A stretch of DNA of 64,000 bases from Chitinophagales bacterium. Its GTDB lineage: Bacteria > Bacteroidota > Bacteroidia > Chitinophagales > LD1. Below the pieces are notes generated by a model that did no database searches, had not been told where the DNA came from, and worked only from the letters and a program-made list of their open reading frames with translations. This document shows positions 56,170 to 64,000 of the stretch, piece after piece. The first letter of the stretch is position 1. Each line of letters opens with the position of its first letter. Location: NCBI GenBank assembly GCA_026129525.1, contig JAHCHW010000004.1, forward strand, positions 248,001-312,000. The letters run 5' to 3'. The position numbers were made by a program, and so were the translations under genes.

Positions 56170-58917
56170 CTATTTGTTTACTACCATGCGAACCATTCTG
56201 GCTTCAGCGCCATTGGCAATTCTCACTAAGTAAACGCCTTGAGCAAAATCGGCCGTAGAAATTTGCATTTGGTTGTTACCCGAAACCACATCCACGTTTG
56301 TAGAAGAAATTTCCTTGCCGGTAATTTCCATTACACTAACCGTAACTGTGGCAGCAGCATTGCTGTTTATTTCTAAAGTAGCCAATCCGTTGTTAGGATT
56401 AGGGAACAAGCGGATGCTTTCAATGTTGTTAGTTACTTCTTCAAAACCTACACCGGTAATGGTTATCTGCATTGTTTTTACATCGGTGCAGTTGCCATTC
56501 GTGGCGGTAAGTGTTACGGTGTAAGTTCCGTTTTGTGTGTAAGTGTGTGTAGGGTTAGCTTGTGTAGAAGATTGGTTGTTGCCAAAATTCCAGTTGTAAG
56601 CGGTAGCGTTGGTTGAAGTATTGGTAAATGCAATAGTGTATGAACTTCCGCTGGCTGCCTGTGTAAAATTGGCAACAGGTTGCGGGGTTACTGCAACTGT
56701 TATGCTGTTTGAAGTTCCTACACCTAAACAAGGATTAGCATTGTTGGTAACGATAACCGTATAGTTGCCCGCAGTTTTTACCACAATTGATTGTGTAGAG
56801 GCACCATTGCTCCATGCATAAGTTTCACCGGCTGTTGAAGTAAGGGTAACCGAATCGCCATTGCAAAAACTTACCGTTCCGTTTGCGGAAATTGTAGGTG
56901 TTGGAGAGCTGCTTACTGAAGTAGTAATGCTGTTAGAAACAGCTGTGCAACCGTTGTTATCGGTAGTAGTTACCGTGTAAGTTCCGGTAGCGGTTACGTT
57001 AATAGTAGCTGTGCTGCCTCCGTTGCTCCAGCTAAATGCGTTAAAGTTAGAAGGAGTGTTTACGCTTAAATCAACATCATCACCGGTGCAGAACGATGTA
57101 GGACCATTAGCGCCAATTACAGGAACTAAAGGATTGAACTGTGTAATTTGAACTGCATTTGAAACAGCCGTGCATCCGTTGGCATCAGTAACTGTAACTG
57201 TATAAGCGCCTGAATTGGTAACCGTAATATTTTGTGTGGTAGCACCGTTGCTCCACAGGTACGAAGTAGCAGCCGAAGAACTGATAGTTACACCGGCACT
57301 GCCTGTGCAGAACGAAGTATTGGTTGGTGTAGCAGTGGCTGTTGGGTTGCTGTTAACCGTTACAACCTGGCTGAAAGTTTTTTTGCAACCGCGTGCATTA
57401 GCAACGGTTACAGTATAAGTGCCCGAAGCAGTAACATTTATGGAAGAGGTAGTAGCTCCGTTACTCCAGTGGTAGGTAGCACCGCTGGCAGCCGTGTTTA
57501 CCGAAAGTGCAACGCTATTGCCCTGGCAGAAAGTAGTAGGCCCGCTGGCAGAGAAAGTAGCGTTGTAGCTGTAGTCAATTGGACCTACAGTATAGTTTTC
57601 ATCGTTAGGTGTAAACTCTGCCCAGCAGTTACTCCAATCATTAGTGCCGAAAGCGCCACGGAAAGCTGTGCTTTCAAAACCGTTCAGTTTAGCATGCGAA
57701 AAATCGGCACCGGTTAACAGTGGCGAACCCGATTGCAATGTAAAGTCGTAGTTGTTAGGATTTCCGTAAGGCGAAACAAGTTTTACGGAGTCGTTGGCAT
57801 TGCCCCCATACACTTTGTTGCTGTTTACTGCTGCGTTTATCAATGTAGAATCGAAAGCTGTTTCTCCATAAGCCTGAACAGTTCCGGCAATTACATTGTT
57901 GCGGAATACTAAACTACCGGCAGTGGCATTGGCTTGTGCGGCAGCGCCTTCAATACGCAAACCGCGGTGGTAACCTATAAAAGCAGAGTTGAAAATGCTG
58001 ATAGAGGTATTTCTGCGAAGACGACCTCCCCAGCCATATTTTGAATCATAGATAGAAGTGGTAGTAGGGGCGGGTCCTATAACGGTAACATTTGAAAACA
58101 CCCCTGCGGTGATAGGTGTATTAGCCGAACCACCGGCATCGTTATCCGATTCAAATGCATTGGAAATATCACCCTGGTCGGCAATGGTATCAACACGAAT
58201 AATTAAACCGTATTGAATGCTTCCGCTCCAGCCGTTATCGGTATCAAAGTCATCATCGCGCGATGCAAAGGAAATAAGCCCTTTGCCACCTACGGTTCCG
58301 CCAAAAAATTCAAAACCATCATCTTGTCCGTAGCTAACCTGCACATGTTCAATTACTGTTTTTCTACCTACACCGCCCAGGGTAAGACTATTTAACTCGG
58401 TGTTGGTTCCACATACATAGCCTGCATACTCAATACGCACATAGCGCATTACACCCGAACTGTCATCGGCATTGCTTCCGCCAAAATCGTAGTCGGTAGT
58501 AGTGCCGCACTCCAAACGTCCTTGAATTGGGTTGTTATTGGCATCTTTAAAATTGCACGGAGCAGACCCCAAAATTGCAATACCTGCCCAGTCTCCGCGA
58601 GAGCGCTGACCTACCGGTTTCTCCGAAGTAAAAACGATAGGTTGGGTAGCCGTTCCCTGTGCATTTATTTTTCCGGTAGTAGTAATTACCAAGCGGCTAA
58701 CAGTTGCACTGTTTCCTTTAATAATAGTACCTGCTTGAATAGTAAGCGTAGCGTTGTTCTTAACCAAAATTTCGCCAAACAACACATAAATGTTATCGTT
58801 GGTCCATGTGGTGTTGGTTGTAATGTCGCTGGTTACATTTATTGTAGCCGCGTAGCTGATGGTGGCAAAGAGGGTAAATGCCAACAACATCATCTTTTGT
58901 AAAAAGTTTTTCATCAT
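56170..58917 (-). CDS. Large secreted T9SS protein with beta-helix, four Ig-like repeats and PKD domain
   Basis: A 915-residue exported protein. After the signal (MMKNFLQKMMLLAFTLFATI) there is a right-handed beta-helix-like N-terminal part (about 24-450; LTIQAGTIIKGNS). Then four near-identical repeats at 455-523, 527-593, 600-667 and 674-742 share FCxG, WSNGxTT and YTVTVT motifs. A PKD domain (745-820; WNFGNNQSSTQANPTHTY) and a T9SS sorting domain (833-915; RLFPNPNNGLATLEIN) follow. It is probably a surface adhesin or extracellular binding protein. No catalytic motif was seen. Confidence 0.9.
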   Translation of the reverse strand: MMKNFLQKMMLLAFTLFATISYAATINVTSDITTNTTWTNDNIYVLFGEILVKNNATLTIQAGTIIKGNSATVSRLVITTTGKINAQGTATQPIVFTSEKPVGQRSRGDWAGIAILGSAPCNFKDANNNPIQGRLECGTTTDYDFGGSNADDSSGVMRYVRIEYAGYVCGTNTELNSLTLGGVGRKTVIEHVQVSYGQDDGFEFFGGTVGGKGLISFASRDDDFDTDNGWSGSIQYGLIIRVDTIADQGDISNAFESDNDAGGSANTPITAGVFSNVTVIGPAPTTTSIYDSKYGWGGRLRRNTSISIFNSAFIGYHRGLRIEGAAAQANATAGSLVFRNNVIAGTVQAYGETAFDSTLINAAVNSNKVYGGNANDSVKLVSPYGNPNNYDFTLQSGSPLLTGADFSHAKLNGFESTAFRGAFGTNDWSNCWAEFTPNDENYTVGPIDYSYNATFSASGPTTFCQGNSVALSVNTAASGATYHWSNGATTSSINVTASGTYTVTVANARGCKKTFSQVVTVNSNPTATATPTNTSFCTGSAGVTISSSAATSYLWSNGATTQNITVTNSGAYTVTVTDANGCTAVSNAVQITQFNPLVPVIGANGPTSFCTGDDVDLSVNTPSNFNAFSWSNGGSTATINVTATGTYTVTTTDNNGCTAVSNSITTSVSSSPTPTISANGTVSFCNGDSVTLTSTAGETYAWSNGASTQSIVVKTAGNYTVIVTNNANPCLGVGTSNSITVAVTPQPVANFTQAASGSSYTIAFTNTSTNATAYNWNFGNNQSSTQANPTHTYTQNGTYTVTLTATNGNCTDVKTMQITITGVGFEEVTNNIESIRLFPNPNNGLATLEINSNAAATVTVSVMEITGKEISSTNVDVVSGNNQMQISTADFAQGVYLVRIANGAEARMVRMVVNK

Positions 58918-59090
58918 GTCAATTGATTTTTTTGTTCGGGGGCAAAAGTCAGTTCCCGAATTTGCGTGGGGGTTACTTAAAGGTTAAATTATTGTTGGGT
59001 TTGAATAGCCCGAATATTAAGTGCGGGACCTTTAACACTATTCGCAACAAAAAAGTATGCAAAAGCAGATTTAAGAAAATACTACTAACC

Positions 59091-59127
59091 AAAAACAAAA
59101 ACCGCCATCCTTTTCGGAATGACGGTT
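59091..59127 (-). terminator. Rho-independent terminator of the acyl-CoA dehydrogenase gene
   Basis: On the minus strand AACCGTCATTCC pairs with GGATGGCGGTT across GAAAA, followed by TTTGTTTTTG. It lies just 3' of the gene ending at 59151. Confidence 0.8.
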
Positions 59128-59150
59128 TTGCATTTGCAGAAAGTAAGCTT

Positions 59151-60959
59151 TTAATCCCAAAAACAATAAGCGTTTTCGGCAATCAGTTTATCGGCAACCG
59201 CTCTGCGGATGTTTTTGGTGTTCACTACCTCGTACTTCGTAAAGCGTTTTAAGCCCATAAGCATTATGCGAAGTTCATCGCCTTCGGCAAAAGCTGCCAA
59301 TGCCGATTTGCCTGCCACATTAATTCTGTCCATGGCATCGAAGAAATAGCACTTAACCATGTCCACATAAATTTGCGAGGCTTCCTGCCCGTGCAGGTTT
59401 ACTAATTTTTCGGCACGCAACATGGCGCTTTCCATATTCAGAATGTCAAGCAGTATATCGGCTGAGTGAATCAGAACTTCCTGCTCCTCGCTCAACTTCA
59501 TCATCAGCTTTTGAACAGCCGAACCTGCTACTAATAAAAATGCTTTTTTGGCATTCTTCAACGCTTTGCGCTCTGCTCCGAAAATATCATCAACATCAGG
59601 CGAACTCATATCAGGCACGCTCATCAATTCTTTTTGGATAGCCATACCCGGAGTCATTAAATCCAGTTTGCCTTTCATGGCAAATTTCATGAGCGCATCA
59701 ATGGAAAGCATACGGTTAATTTCATTGGTGCCCTCGAAAATGCGGTTAATGCGGCTGTCGCGGTACGAGCGCGCCATTGGGTATTCTTCGCTGAAACCGT
59801 AACCTCCGTGAATTTGCAATGCTTCATCCACCACAAAATCCAACACTTCAGAACCGGCAACTTTCAGCAACGCACATTCTACCTGATACTCTTCGGCACC
59901 ACCGGTTAAGTATTCCGTCATTGATTTTCCGGCAGCTTTCAGTTCGTGCTCTTTTTGCAAAATCATATCGCATACGCGGTACGAAGCCGATTCGGTTGCC
60001 CACGTGCGAATTGCCATTTCGCCCAATTTTTGCTTAATAGCACCGAACGATGAAATAGGCGTTTTAAACTGCTGGCGCTCGTTGGCATATTTAACCGCAG
60101 CCGTAATGCCGCGCTTGGCACCACCCAATACTCCGTTACACAATTTGTAACGACCAATATTCAAAATCTGGAAAGCTATTTTATGCCCTTTTGCAGGTTC
60201 GCCCAACAGGTTTTCAACCGGAACTTTTACGTTATTAAAAAACACCTGACGGGTAGAAGATGATTTAATGCCCATCTTTTTTTCTTCGGCACCTACACTC
60301 AAACCTTCCATTCCTTTTTCAAGAATGAAGGCGGTAAATTTTTTATCGTCTCCGTCAATTTTTGCGAATACTACAAACACATCGGCAAAGCCTGCGTTGG
60401 TAATCCACATTTTTTGTCCGTTCACAACGTAATGCGTGCCATCTTCACTCAACACAGCTTTTGTTCGTGCACCAAGTGCATCGGAACCACTCCATGGTTC
60501 GGTTAAACAATAAGCAGCTTTCAATTCGCCTGTAGCTAATTTGGGAAGATATTTGGCGCGCTGTGCTTCGTTACCGTAATAGAGTATGGGGCAAGTACCA
60601 ATACCGGTATGGGCACCTATAGCCACCGATACACCATGTCCCCATCCTAAAATTTCGGTTACAAAAGAGAAAGTGGTCAAATCTTGTCCGCTGCCACCAT
60701 ACTCTTCGGGAATGTGCAAGCCCAACAAGCCGAGTTCTGCCGCTTTATCCAAAATTTCTACCCCCTTCATAGGGTCTTTATCTAACTCCTCAAGACGCGG
60801 GTCAATTTCTTTGGTTATAAAATCTTTGGTTGCCTCGCGAAGCATGGTTTGCTCTTCGGTAATTTGTTCAGGAATGTAAACATCCTGCCATTGACTTTCC
60901 TTAATCAGGAATTCACCGCCTTTAAGTGCGGCAGTTTTGTTAGTGGTTGTAGATGACAT
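59151..60959 (-). CDS. Acyl-CoA dehydrogenase
   Basis: A 602-residue flavoenzyme of fatty acid beta-oxidation. Typical FAD and substrate segments are YCLTEPWSGSDALG, MWITNAGFADVF, and the C-terminal QIHGGYGFSEEYPMARSYRDS (partly quoted), followed by IFEGTNEINRM. The extra C-terminal domain of about 180 residues makes it like VLCAD, ACAD9 and related long-chain enzymes. The substrate length is inferred. It is monocistronic with its own terminator. Confidence 0.94.
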   Translation of the reverse strand: MSSTTTNKTAALKGGEFLIKESQWQDVYIPEQITEEQTMLREATKDFITKEIDPRLEELDKDPMKGVEILDKAAELGLLGLHIPEEYGGSGQDLTTFSFVTEILGWGHGVSVAIGAHTGIGTCPILYYGNEAQRAKYLPKLATGELKAAYCLTEPWSGSDALGARTKAVLSEDGTHYVVNGQKMWITNAGFADVFVVFAKIDGDDKKFTAFILEKGMEGLSVGAEEKKMGIKSSSTRQVFFNNVKVPVENLLGEPAKGHKIAFQILNIGRYKLCNGVLGGAKRGITAAVKYANERQQFKTPISSFGAIKQKLGEMAIRTWATESASYRVCDMILQKEHELKAAGKSMTEYLTGGAEEYQVECALLKVAGSEVLDFVVDEALQIHGGYGFSEEYPMARSYRDSRINRIFEGTNEINRMLSIDALMKFAMKGKLDLMTPGMAIQKELMSVPDMSSPDVDDIFGAERKALKNAKKAFLLVAGSAVQKLMMKLSEEQEVLIHSADILLDILNMESAMLRAEKLVNLHGQEASQIYVDMVKCYFFDAMDRINVAGKSALAAFAEGDELRIMLMGLKRFTKYEVVNTKNIRRAVADKLIAENAYCFWD

Positions 60960-61106
60960 AACGTGTGTTTTTTCTGTTTAGAGAACCCCAAAAGTAGGCA
61001 AAAGTTTGGTTATACCAAACGGTTGGTAGGGAAAAATGTTTCGCAATGCTCTTGCAATTTTCCCGCTTCGGTTATATGGATGCCTATGGAATGATATATA
61101 AACAAT

Positions 61107-61136
61107 CGCGCCTGTCAAATAAATTTAACAGGCGCG
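61107..61136. terminator. 9-bp stem hairpin between mscL and acyl-CoA dehydrogenase genes
   Basis: CGCGCCTGT pairs with ACAGGCGCG across a 12-nt AT-rich loop. It lies 3' of mscL on the minus strand. The T-tract after it is weak, so terminator function is tentative. Confidence 0.5.
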
Positions 61137-61163
61137 GTTTTAGTTCTAAAGGGATAAAAATTT

Positions 61164-61502
61164 CTAACCCTTTGCCGGTTCGCTTTTGCGTAACGTGTTC
61201 ATGGCTTTTATCATCAGGAATATGGCAAAAGCGATGATAACAAAATTGATGACCGATTGCACAAATGCCCCGTAACGGAGGGCTACTTCGGTGGCAGCGG
61301 TGGCAGCATCGGCTGCTTTAATTACCAGTTTCAATTCCGTAAAATTTACTCCGCCAATAAGCATACCGATAGGCGGCATAATTACATCGTTTACCAGTGA
61401 GTTAACTATTTTACCAAACTCGGCACCGATAATTATACCGACTGCCATATCCACCACGTTTCCTTTCATGGCGAACTCCTTAAATTCTTGTAACATACCC
61501 AT
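61164..61502 (-). CDS. mscL: Large-conductance mechanosensitive channel
   Basis: A 112-residue two-helix pore protein that opens under membrane tension. The N-terminal amphipathic [20 protein letters not shown] is the pore-lining TM1, and [15 protein letters not shown] is TM2. A charged C-terminal helix is present. M1 is at 61502; the second Met two codons later is an alternative. Confidence 0.94.
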   Translation of the reverse strand: MGMLQEFKEFAMKGNVVDMAVGIIIGAEFGKIVNSLVNDVIMPPIGMLIGGVNFTELKLVIKAADAATAATEVALRYGAFVQSVINFVIIAFAIFLMIKAMNTLRKSEPAKG

Positions 61503-61592
61503 AGCGTATAGATTTAGTTTAAGTGAATATAAAACGACACCCGTGGGCTAACGAATTTCAGCCGAACAGAATATCAACATAAACGGGAAAAA

Positions 61593-62372
61593 CTAAATGC
61601 GGGAGAATGCAGTGCTTTGCAGCCAGCCGGTTTTGCCATCAGCCAGGCGTATTTTGTGCCAGTTACCCACGTTGTCCAGCAAGCGAAATTTTAGACCTTC
61701 GTGAATAACAAAAATGTCGTTGCCATTGGTATCGGGAGCGCTTTTTACATATACGCTGGTAACCATCAACACAGCTTCATCGGAGTATTGTTCGGCTTTG
61801 TTTTGTTTAAACGCCAGCGACACAAATGCAATGGAAAGGATTAAAAGAAACGAACCTACAAACGTGGTAATCCGCTTAAAACCTATAAAAAGATAAACAG
61901 CAAAAACTGCAAAGGCTAACCATAACGCTACAATGGCAAATGTGTTCCATCCTTTTGCTGACTGCCAATTTGTAAACGACTGCCACCATGTAACAATGCT
62001 CAACTGCGGTACGGGCTGTATTTTATCAACTGTTTTATGCAATGCAAGTTGCAGGTTGTGCTTAATGTCCTCATCGTTAGGGGCTAACTTTAGAGCACGT
62101 TCATAGTTCAGAACGGCTCTGCCAAGGTTGTTTAATTTGTAGTAGCAGTTGCCCAGGTTGTAGTAAACTTCTGCGCTTTTCAGGTCTTGTGTAAGAATGT
62201 TTTCGTACGAAGCCGCTGCCTTCGCAAAATCGTTGGCTTTGTAAAAGTTTGCTGCCTGTTTGTAAAGTGCTTCGGGAGTTTCGGCAGCATTCAAAAAACA
62301 AAAAGCAAAAAGCAAAGCAACAATGCTTGCCGTTTTAAACTTTGAATTTTGAACTTTGATACTCCGAAGCAT
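61593..62372 (-). CDS. batE: BatE-like TPR-SH3 protein
   Basis: A 259-residue protein. After a hydrophobic N terminus (ASIVALLFAFCFL) come TPR repeats (ALYKQAANFYKANDFAKA, EVYYNLGNCYYKLNNLGRAV), two transmembrane segments (NTFAIVALWLAFAVFAVY and RITTFVGSFLLILSI), and a C-terminal bacterial SH3 domain (VYVKSAPD, GNWHKIRLADGKTGWL). It is part of the Bat operon, linked to aerotolerance in Bacteroides. Residues 5-13 (IKVQNSKFK) are built from 7-bp units. It follows batD by 2 bp. Confidence 0.88.
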   Translation of the reverse strand: MLRSIKVQNSKFKTASIVALLFAFCFLNAAETPEALYKQAANFYKANDFAKAAASYENILTQDLKSAEVYYNLGNCYYKLNNLGRAVLNYERALKLAPNDEDIKHNLQLALHKTVDKIQPVPQLSIVTWWQSFTNWQSAKGWNTFAIVALWLAFAVFAVYLFIGFKRITTFVGSFLLILSIAFVSLAFKQNKAEQYSDEAVLMVTSVYVKSAPDTNGNDIFVIHEGLKFRLLDNVGNWHKIRLADGKTGWLQSTAFSRI

Positions 62373-62374
62373 AC

Positions 62375-64000
62375 TTACCCTTTTATTTCATCTTCAAAAT
62401 CTGCCATCAGGTTCATGGCGGTTTCGTAATTATGTTTCATTTCGCCCCCCTCACCCACCGGAGAATACAAAGCCAACTCACATGTATTCAGCAACGATTT
62501 CAACTTACCTATAGTTTCAGAATGTACGCTACGTGCAAGCAGTTTTTCCTCAACATTTTCTTTCGAAAGCGAAGCCATGTCAATATTCAGCTTGTCGCTT
62601 AAGTAACCCCATACCGCCCGCGAAACTTCGTTGTAAAAGCCTTTCTTATCGTTTTGTGCTAACAGTTTATCGGCAACACTCAAGCGTTTCTTTGCCAGTT
62701 TAAGCGCTCGTCTGCGTTTGGTTCCCACCACATCTGCCGCTAAATTTTCGTTACGCTTTTTAAGTGCTACTAAACCAATAAACATTAAAAACGGAGCCGA
62801 ATACAAAGCAGCAACGCTTGCCGATGCAAACACCGAGTTGCTTTTGCGAAACTCGGGCAGTGTGGTTTTTATGTAGCGAATATCGTTGCCAAGCACTGCT
62901 ACTTCCTCTTTGGCAGTAGCAGTTGTTGCAGACGCGTTCACATTTTTAGAAGGCTCACCGGTTACTTTTACGGTAAACTCCGGTGAATTGATGGTAAAGT
63001 ATTTTGCGGCAGAAGGATCGAAGTACGAAAAACTTTTGCTCTTTATTTTATACTCACCCGGTTGGCGCGGTATAATCAGGTAATCGTATTGTTTGCTTCC
63101 CGAAAGTCCTGCAGTGCTGTTAGAAATGTTTTCTTTCACTTTTGGGTCGTACACTTCGAAACCCAAGGGCATTGTTACAATGGGCGATTCAATAAACTTC
63201 AAATTTCCTGTGCCCGAAACTTTAAATGTGTAAGTAATCGGCTCATCGGTTTTTGTTTCGTTATTGGACAACTTAGCTTCAAAATTGAATTTGCCTACCG
63301 CTCCGTTAAAGTCTGCCGGTTTGCCGTTTTCGGGCAGTTCTTTTACCTGCACGGTTGCTTCGTTTGTTTTTAGTGTAAGCGGTATTTGCTGCACTCTGCC
63401 AACATTAAAAAAGTCATCGAAAAAATTGCGGCTTCTTCCGCGCACCGATACTTGTGCTACGGTAGAAATTTCGGTAGAAGCCACACTCAAATTGCCTGCG
63501 CGCTGCGGATACAGATTGTATTGCAAAATATCAACCGCATTGTATTGCTTACCGTTGATGTTTTCCACCGTTGGTCTGCGTTGCGGATCTAACTCCACTT
63601 CCTGACTCCAAAATCCATCGAAAGCGGGCGCTTTGGTAACATTAAAACCCGAAAGGTTTTGGCGGAAATAAAGTTTGTAGGTAGCAGTAAGCATTTCGCC
63701 TTTGTAAACCGAACTTTTGTTCACCACTAACTTGATAAACACATCGTCTTTAACTTGTTTCTCCAAATCAGCCTGCGAAACTTCCGGCTCGGGTTGTGCT
63801 TGAGGGTTAAAGAAAGGGTCATCGGCAAATGGGTCGAACGGATTGCGCTGGCGTTGCTGCTGCTGTTGCTGCGCCACTGCCTGTGTAATTTCTACTGTTA
63901 GTTCGTTCGATTCCATTGTTACACCACTTACCTGTACACTTGCTTTCCCGATTTTGAACGTTCCTTCCTTTTTGGGTTTAAGAATATAGGTGTAGGTAAC
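62375..64000 (-). CDS. batD: BatD-like protein, partial (5' end outside window)
   Basis: The frame has no stop up to 64000, and upstream of the first internal Met at 63916 the coding is still good (TYILKPKKEGTFKIGKAS, a BatD/oxygen-tolerance beta-domain pattern). At least 541 residues are visible. It has Ig-like beta-domains, a Gln-rich linker (AQQQQQQRQRNPFDPF), a transmembrane helix (VAALYSAPFLMFIGLVAL) and a cytoplasmic helical tail. Members are linked to oxygen tolerance and cell-surface roles. The upstream batABC genes are expected beyond the right edge. Confidence 0.9.
   Translation of the reverse strand, partial: VTYTYILKPKKEGTFKIGKASVQVSGVTMESNELTVEITQAVAQQQQQQRQRNPFDPFADDPFFNPQAQPEPEVSQADLEKQVKDDVFIKLVVNKSSVYKGEMLTATYKLYFRQNLSGFNVTKAPAFDGFWSQEVELDPQRRPTVENINGKQYNAVDILQYNLYPQRAGNLSVASTEISTVAQVSVRGRSRNFFDDFFNVGRVQQIPLTLKTNEATVQVKELPENGKPADFNGAVGKFNFEAKLSNNETKTDEPITYTFKVSGTGNLKFIESPIVTMPLGFEVYDPKVKENISNSTAGLSGSKQYDYLIIPRQPGEYKIKSKSFSYFDPSAAKYFTINSPEFTVKVTGEPSKNVNASATTATAKEEVAVLGNDIRYIKTTLPEFRKSNSVFASASVAALYSAPFLMFIGLVALKKRNENLAADVVGTKRRRALKLAKKRLSVADKLLAQNDKKGFYNEVSRAVWGYLSDKLNIDMASLSKENVEEKLLARSVHSETIGKLKSLLNTCELALYSPVGEGGEMKHNYETAMNLMADFEDEIKG

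Overview
The window is chromosomal DNA from a member of the Bacteroidota. Supporting signs are four secreted proteins with type IX secretion (T9SS) C-terminal sorting domains, Bacteroidota-only families (DUF5606, BatD/BatE, the DUF7033 deacetylase-like protein), a coaX-outer membrane protein-lptC operon, -7 promoter elements of the TAnnTTTG type, no clear Shine-Dalgarno sequences, and dispersed short repeats typical of the phylum. The genus cannot be named from sequence alone; the style fits Chitinophagales or Sphingobacteriales. About fifty-five genes are densely packed. No tRNA, rRNA, insertion sequence, phage or CRISPR array was seen.

Layout. 1-2.4 kb: partial secreted esterase and methionyl-tRNA synthetase. 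2.4-8.7 kb: S66 carboxypeptidase, PnuC-type vitamin transporter, small P-loop kinase, TPR histidine kinase, then a TPP riboswitch directing a TonB-dependent receptor, which makes this a probable thiamine (or vitamin) uptake locus. 8.8-22 kb: DUF5606, oligopeptidase F, NnrU/ICMT-like protein, multicopper oxidase, Tag glycosylase, the N-terminal half of a transketolase, Obg, Adk, a deacetylase-like protein, a 3HCDH-C protein, RidA, DinB-like, SerC, DUF218. 22-31 kb: exopolysaccharide cluster (Wzy-like membrane protein, AsnB, GT4 glycosyltransferase, Wza-like lipoprotein, Wzc-like tyrosine autokinase, WecA/MraY-like transferase). 31-35 kb: HAD nucleotidase, methylmalonyl-CoA epimerase, IscA-type protein, TPR protein, HicAB toxin-antitoxin, GlyA. 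35-36.3 kb: an unusual island with a 25-bp-arm perfect palindrome, an orphan gene and an eleven-unit 21-bp AT-rich array. 36.3-44.7 kb: LptC, outer membrane protein, CoaX, a degenerate CapA-like protein, NAD(P)-binding protein, TIGR02757 protein, PrsW, and a secreted repeat protein. 44.8-52 kb: Cys/Met PLP enzyme, PhoD and lipase-like T9SS cargo, AccC-AccB-EfP. 52-64 kb: PolA, SDR epimerase, a large Ig/PKD T9SS protein, acyl-CoA dehydrogenase, MscL, BatE and partial BatD.

The most distinctive feature is a theme of short tandem repeats with a 7-bp or 21-bp period. They occur inside conserved genes (metG linker, lptC signal peptide, the TIGR02757 gene, possibly batE) and as the standalone 21-bp array at 35936-36166. 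A separate palindromic element lies in frame inside serC. Because 7 bp times 3 equals 21 bp, a heptamer repeat is read as a heptapeptide repeat, so such sequences can expand inside genes without creating stops. Several start codons lie only 4-5 nt after a TAnnTTYG element, which predicts leaderless or nearly leaderless mRNAs.
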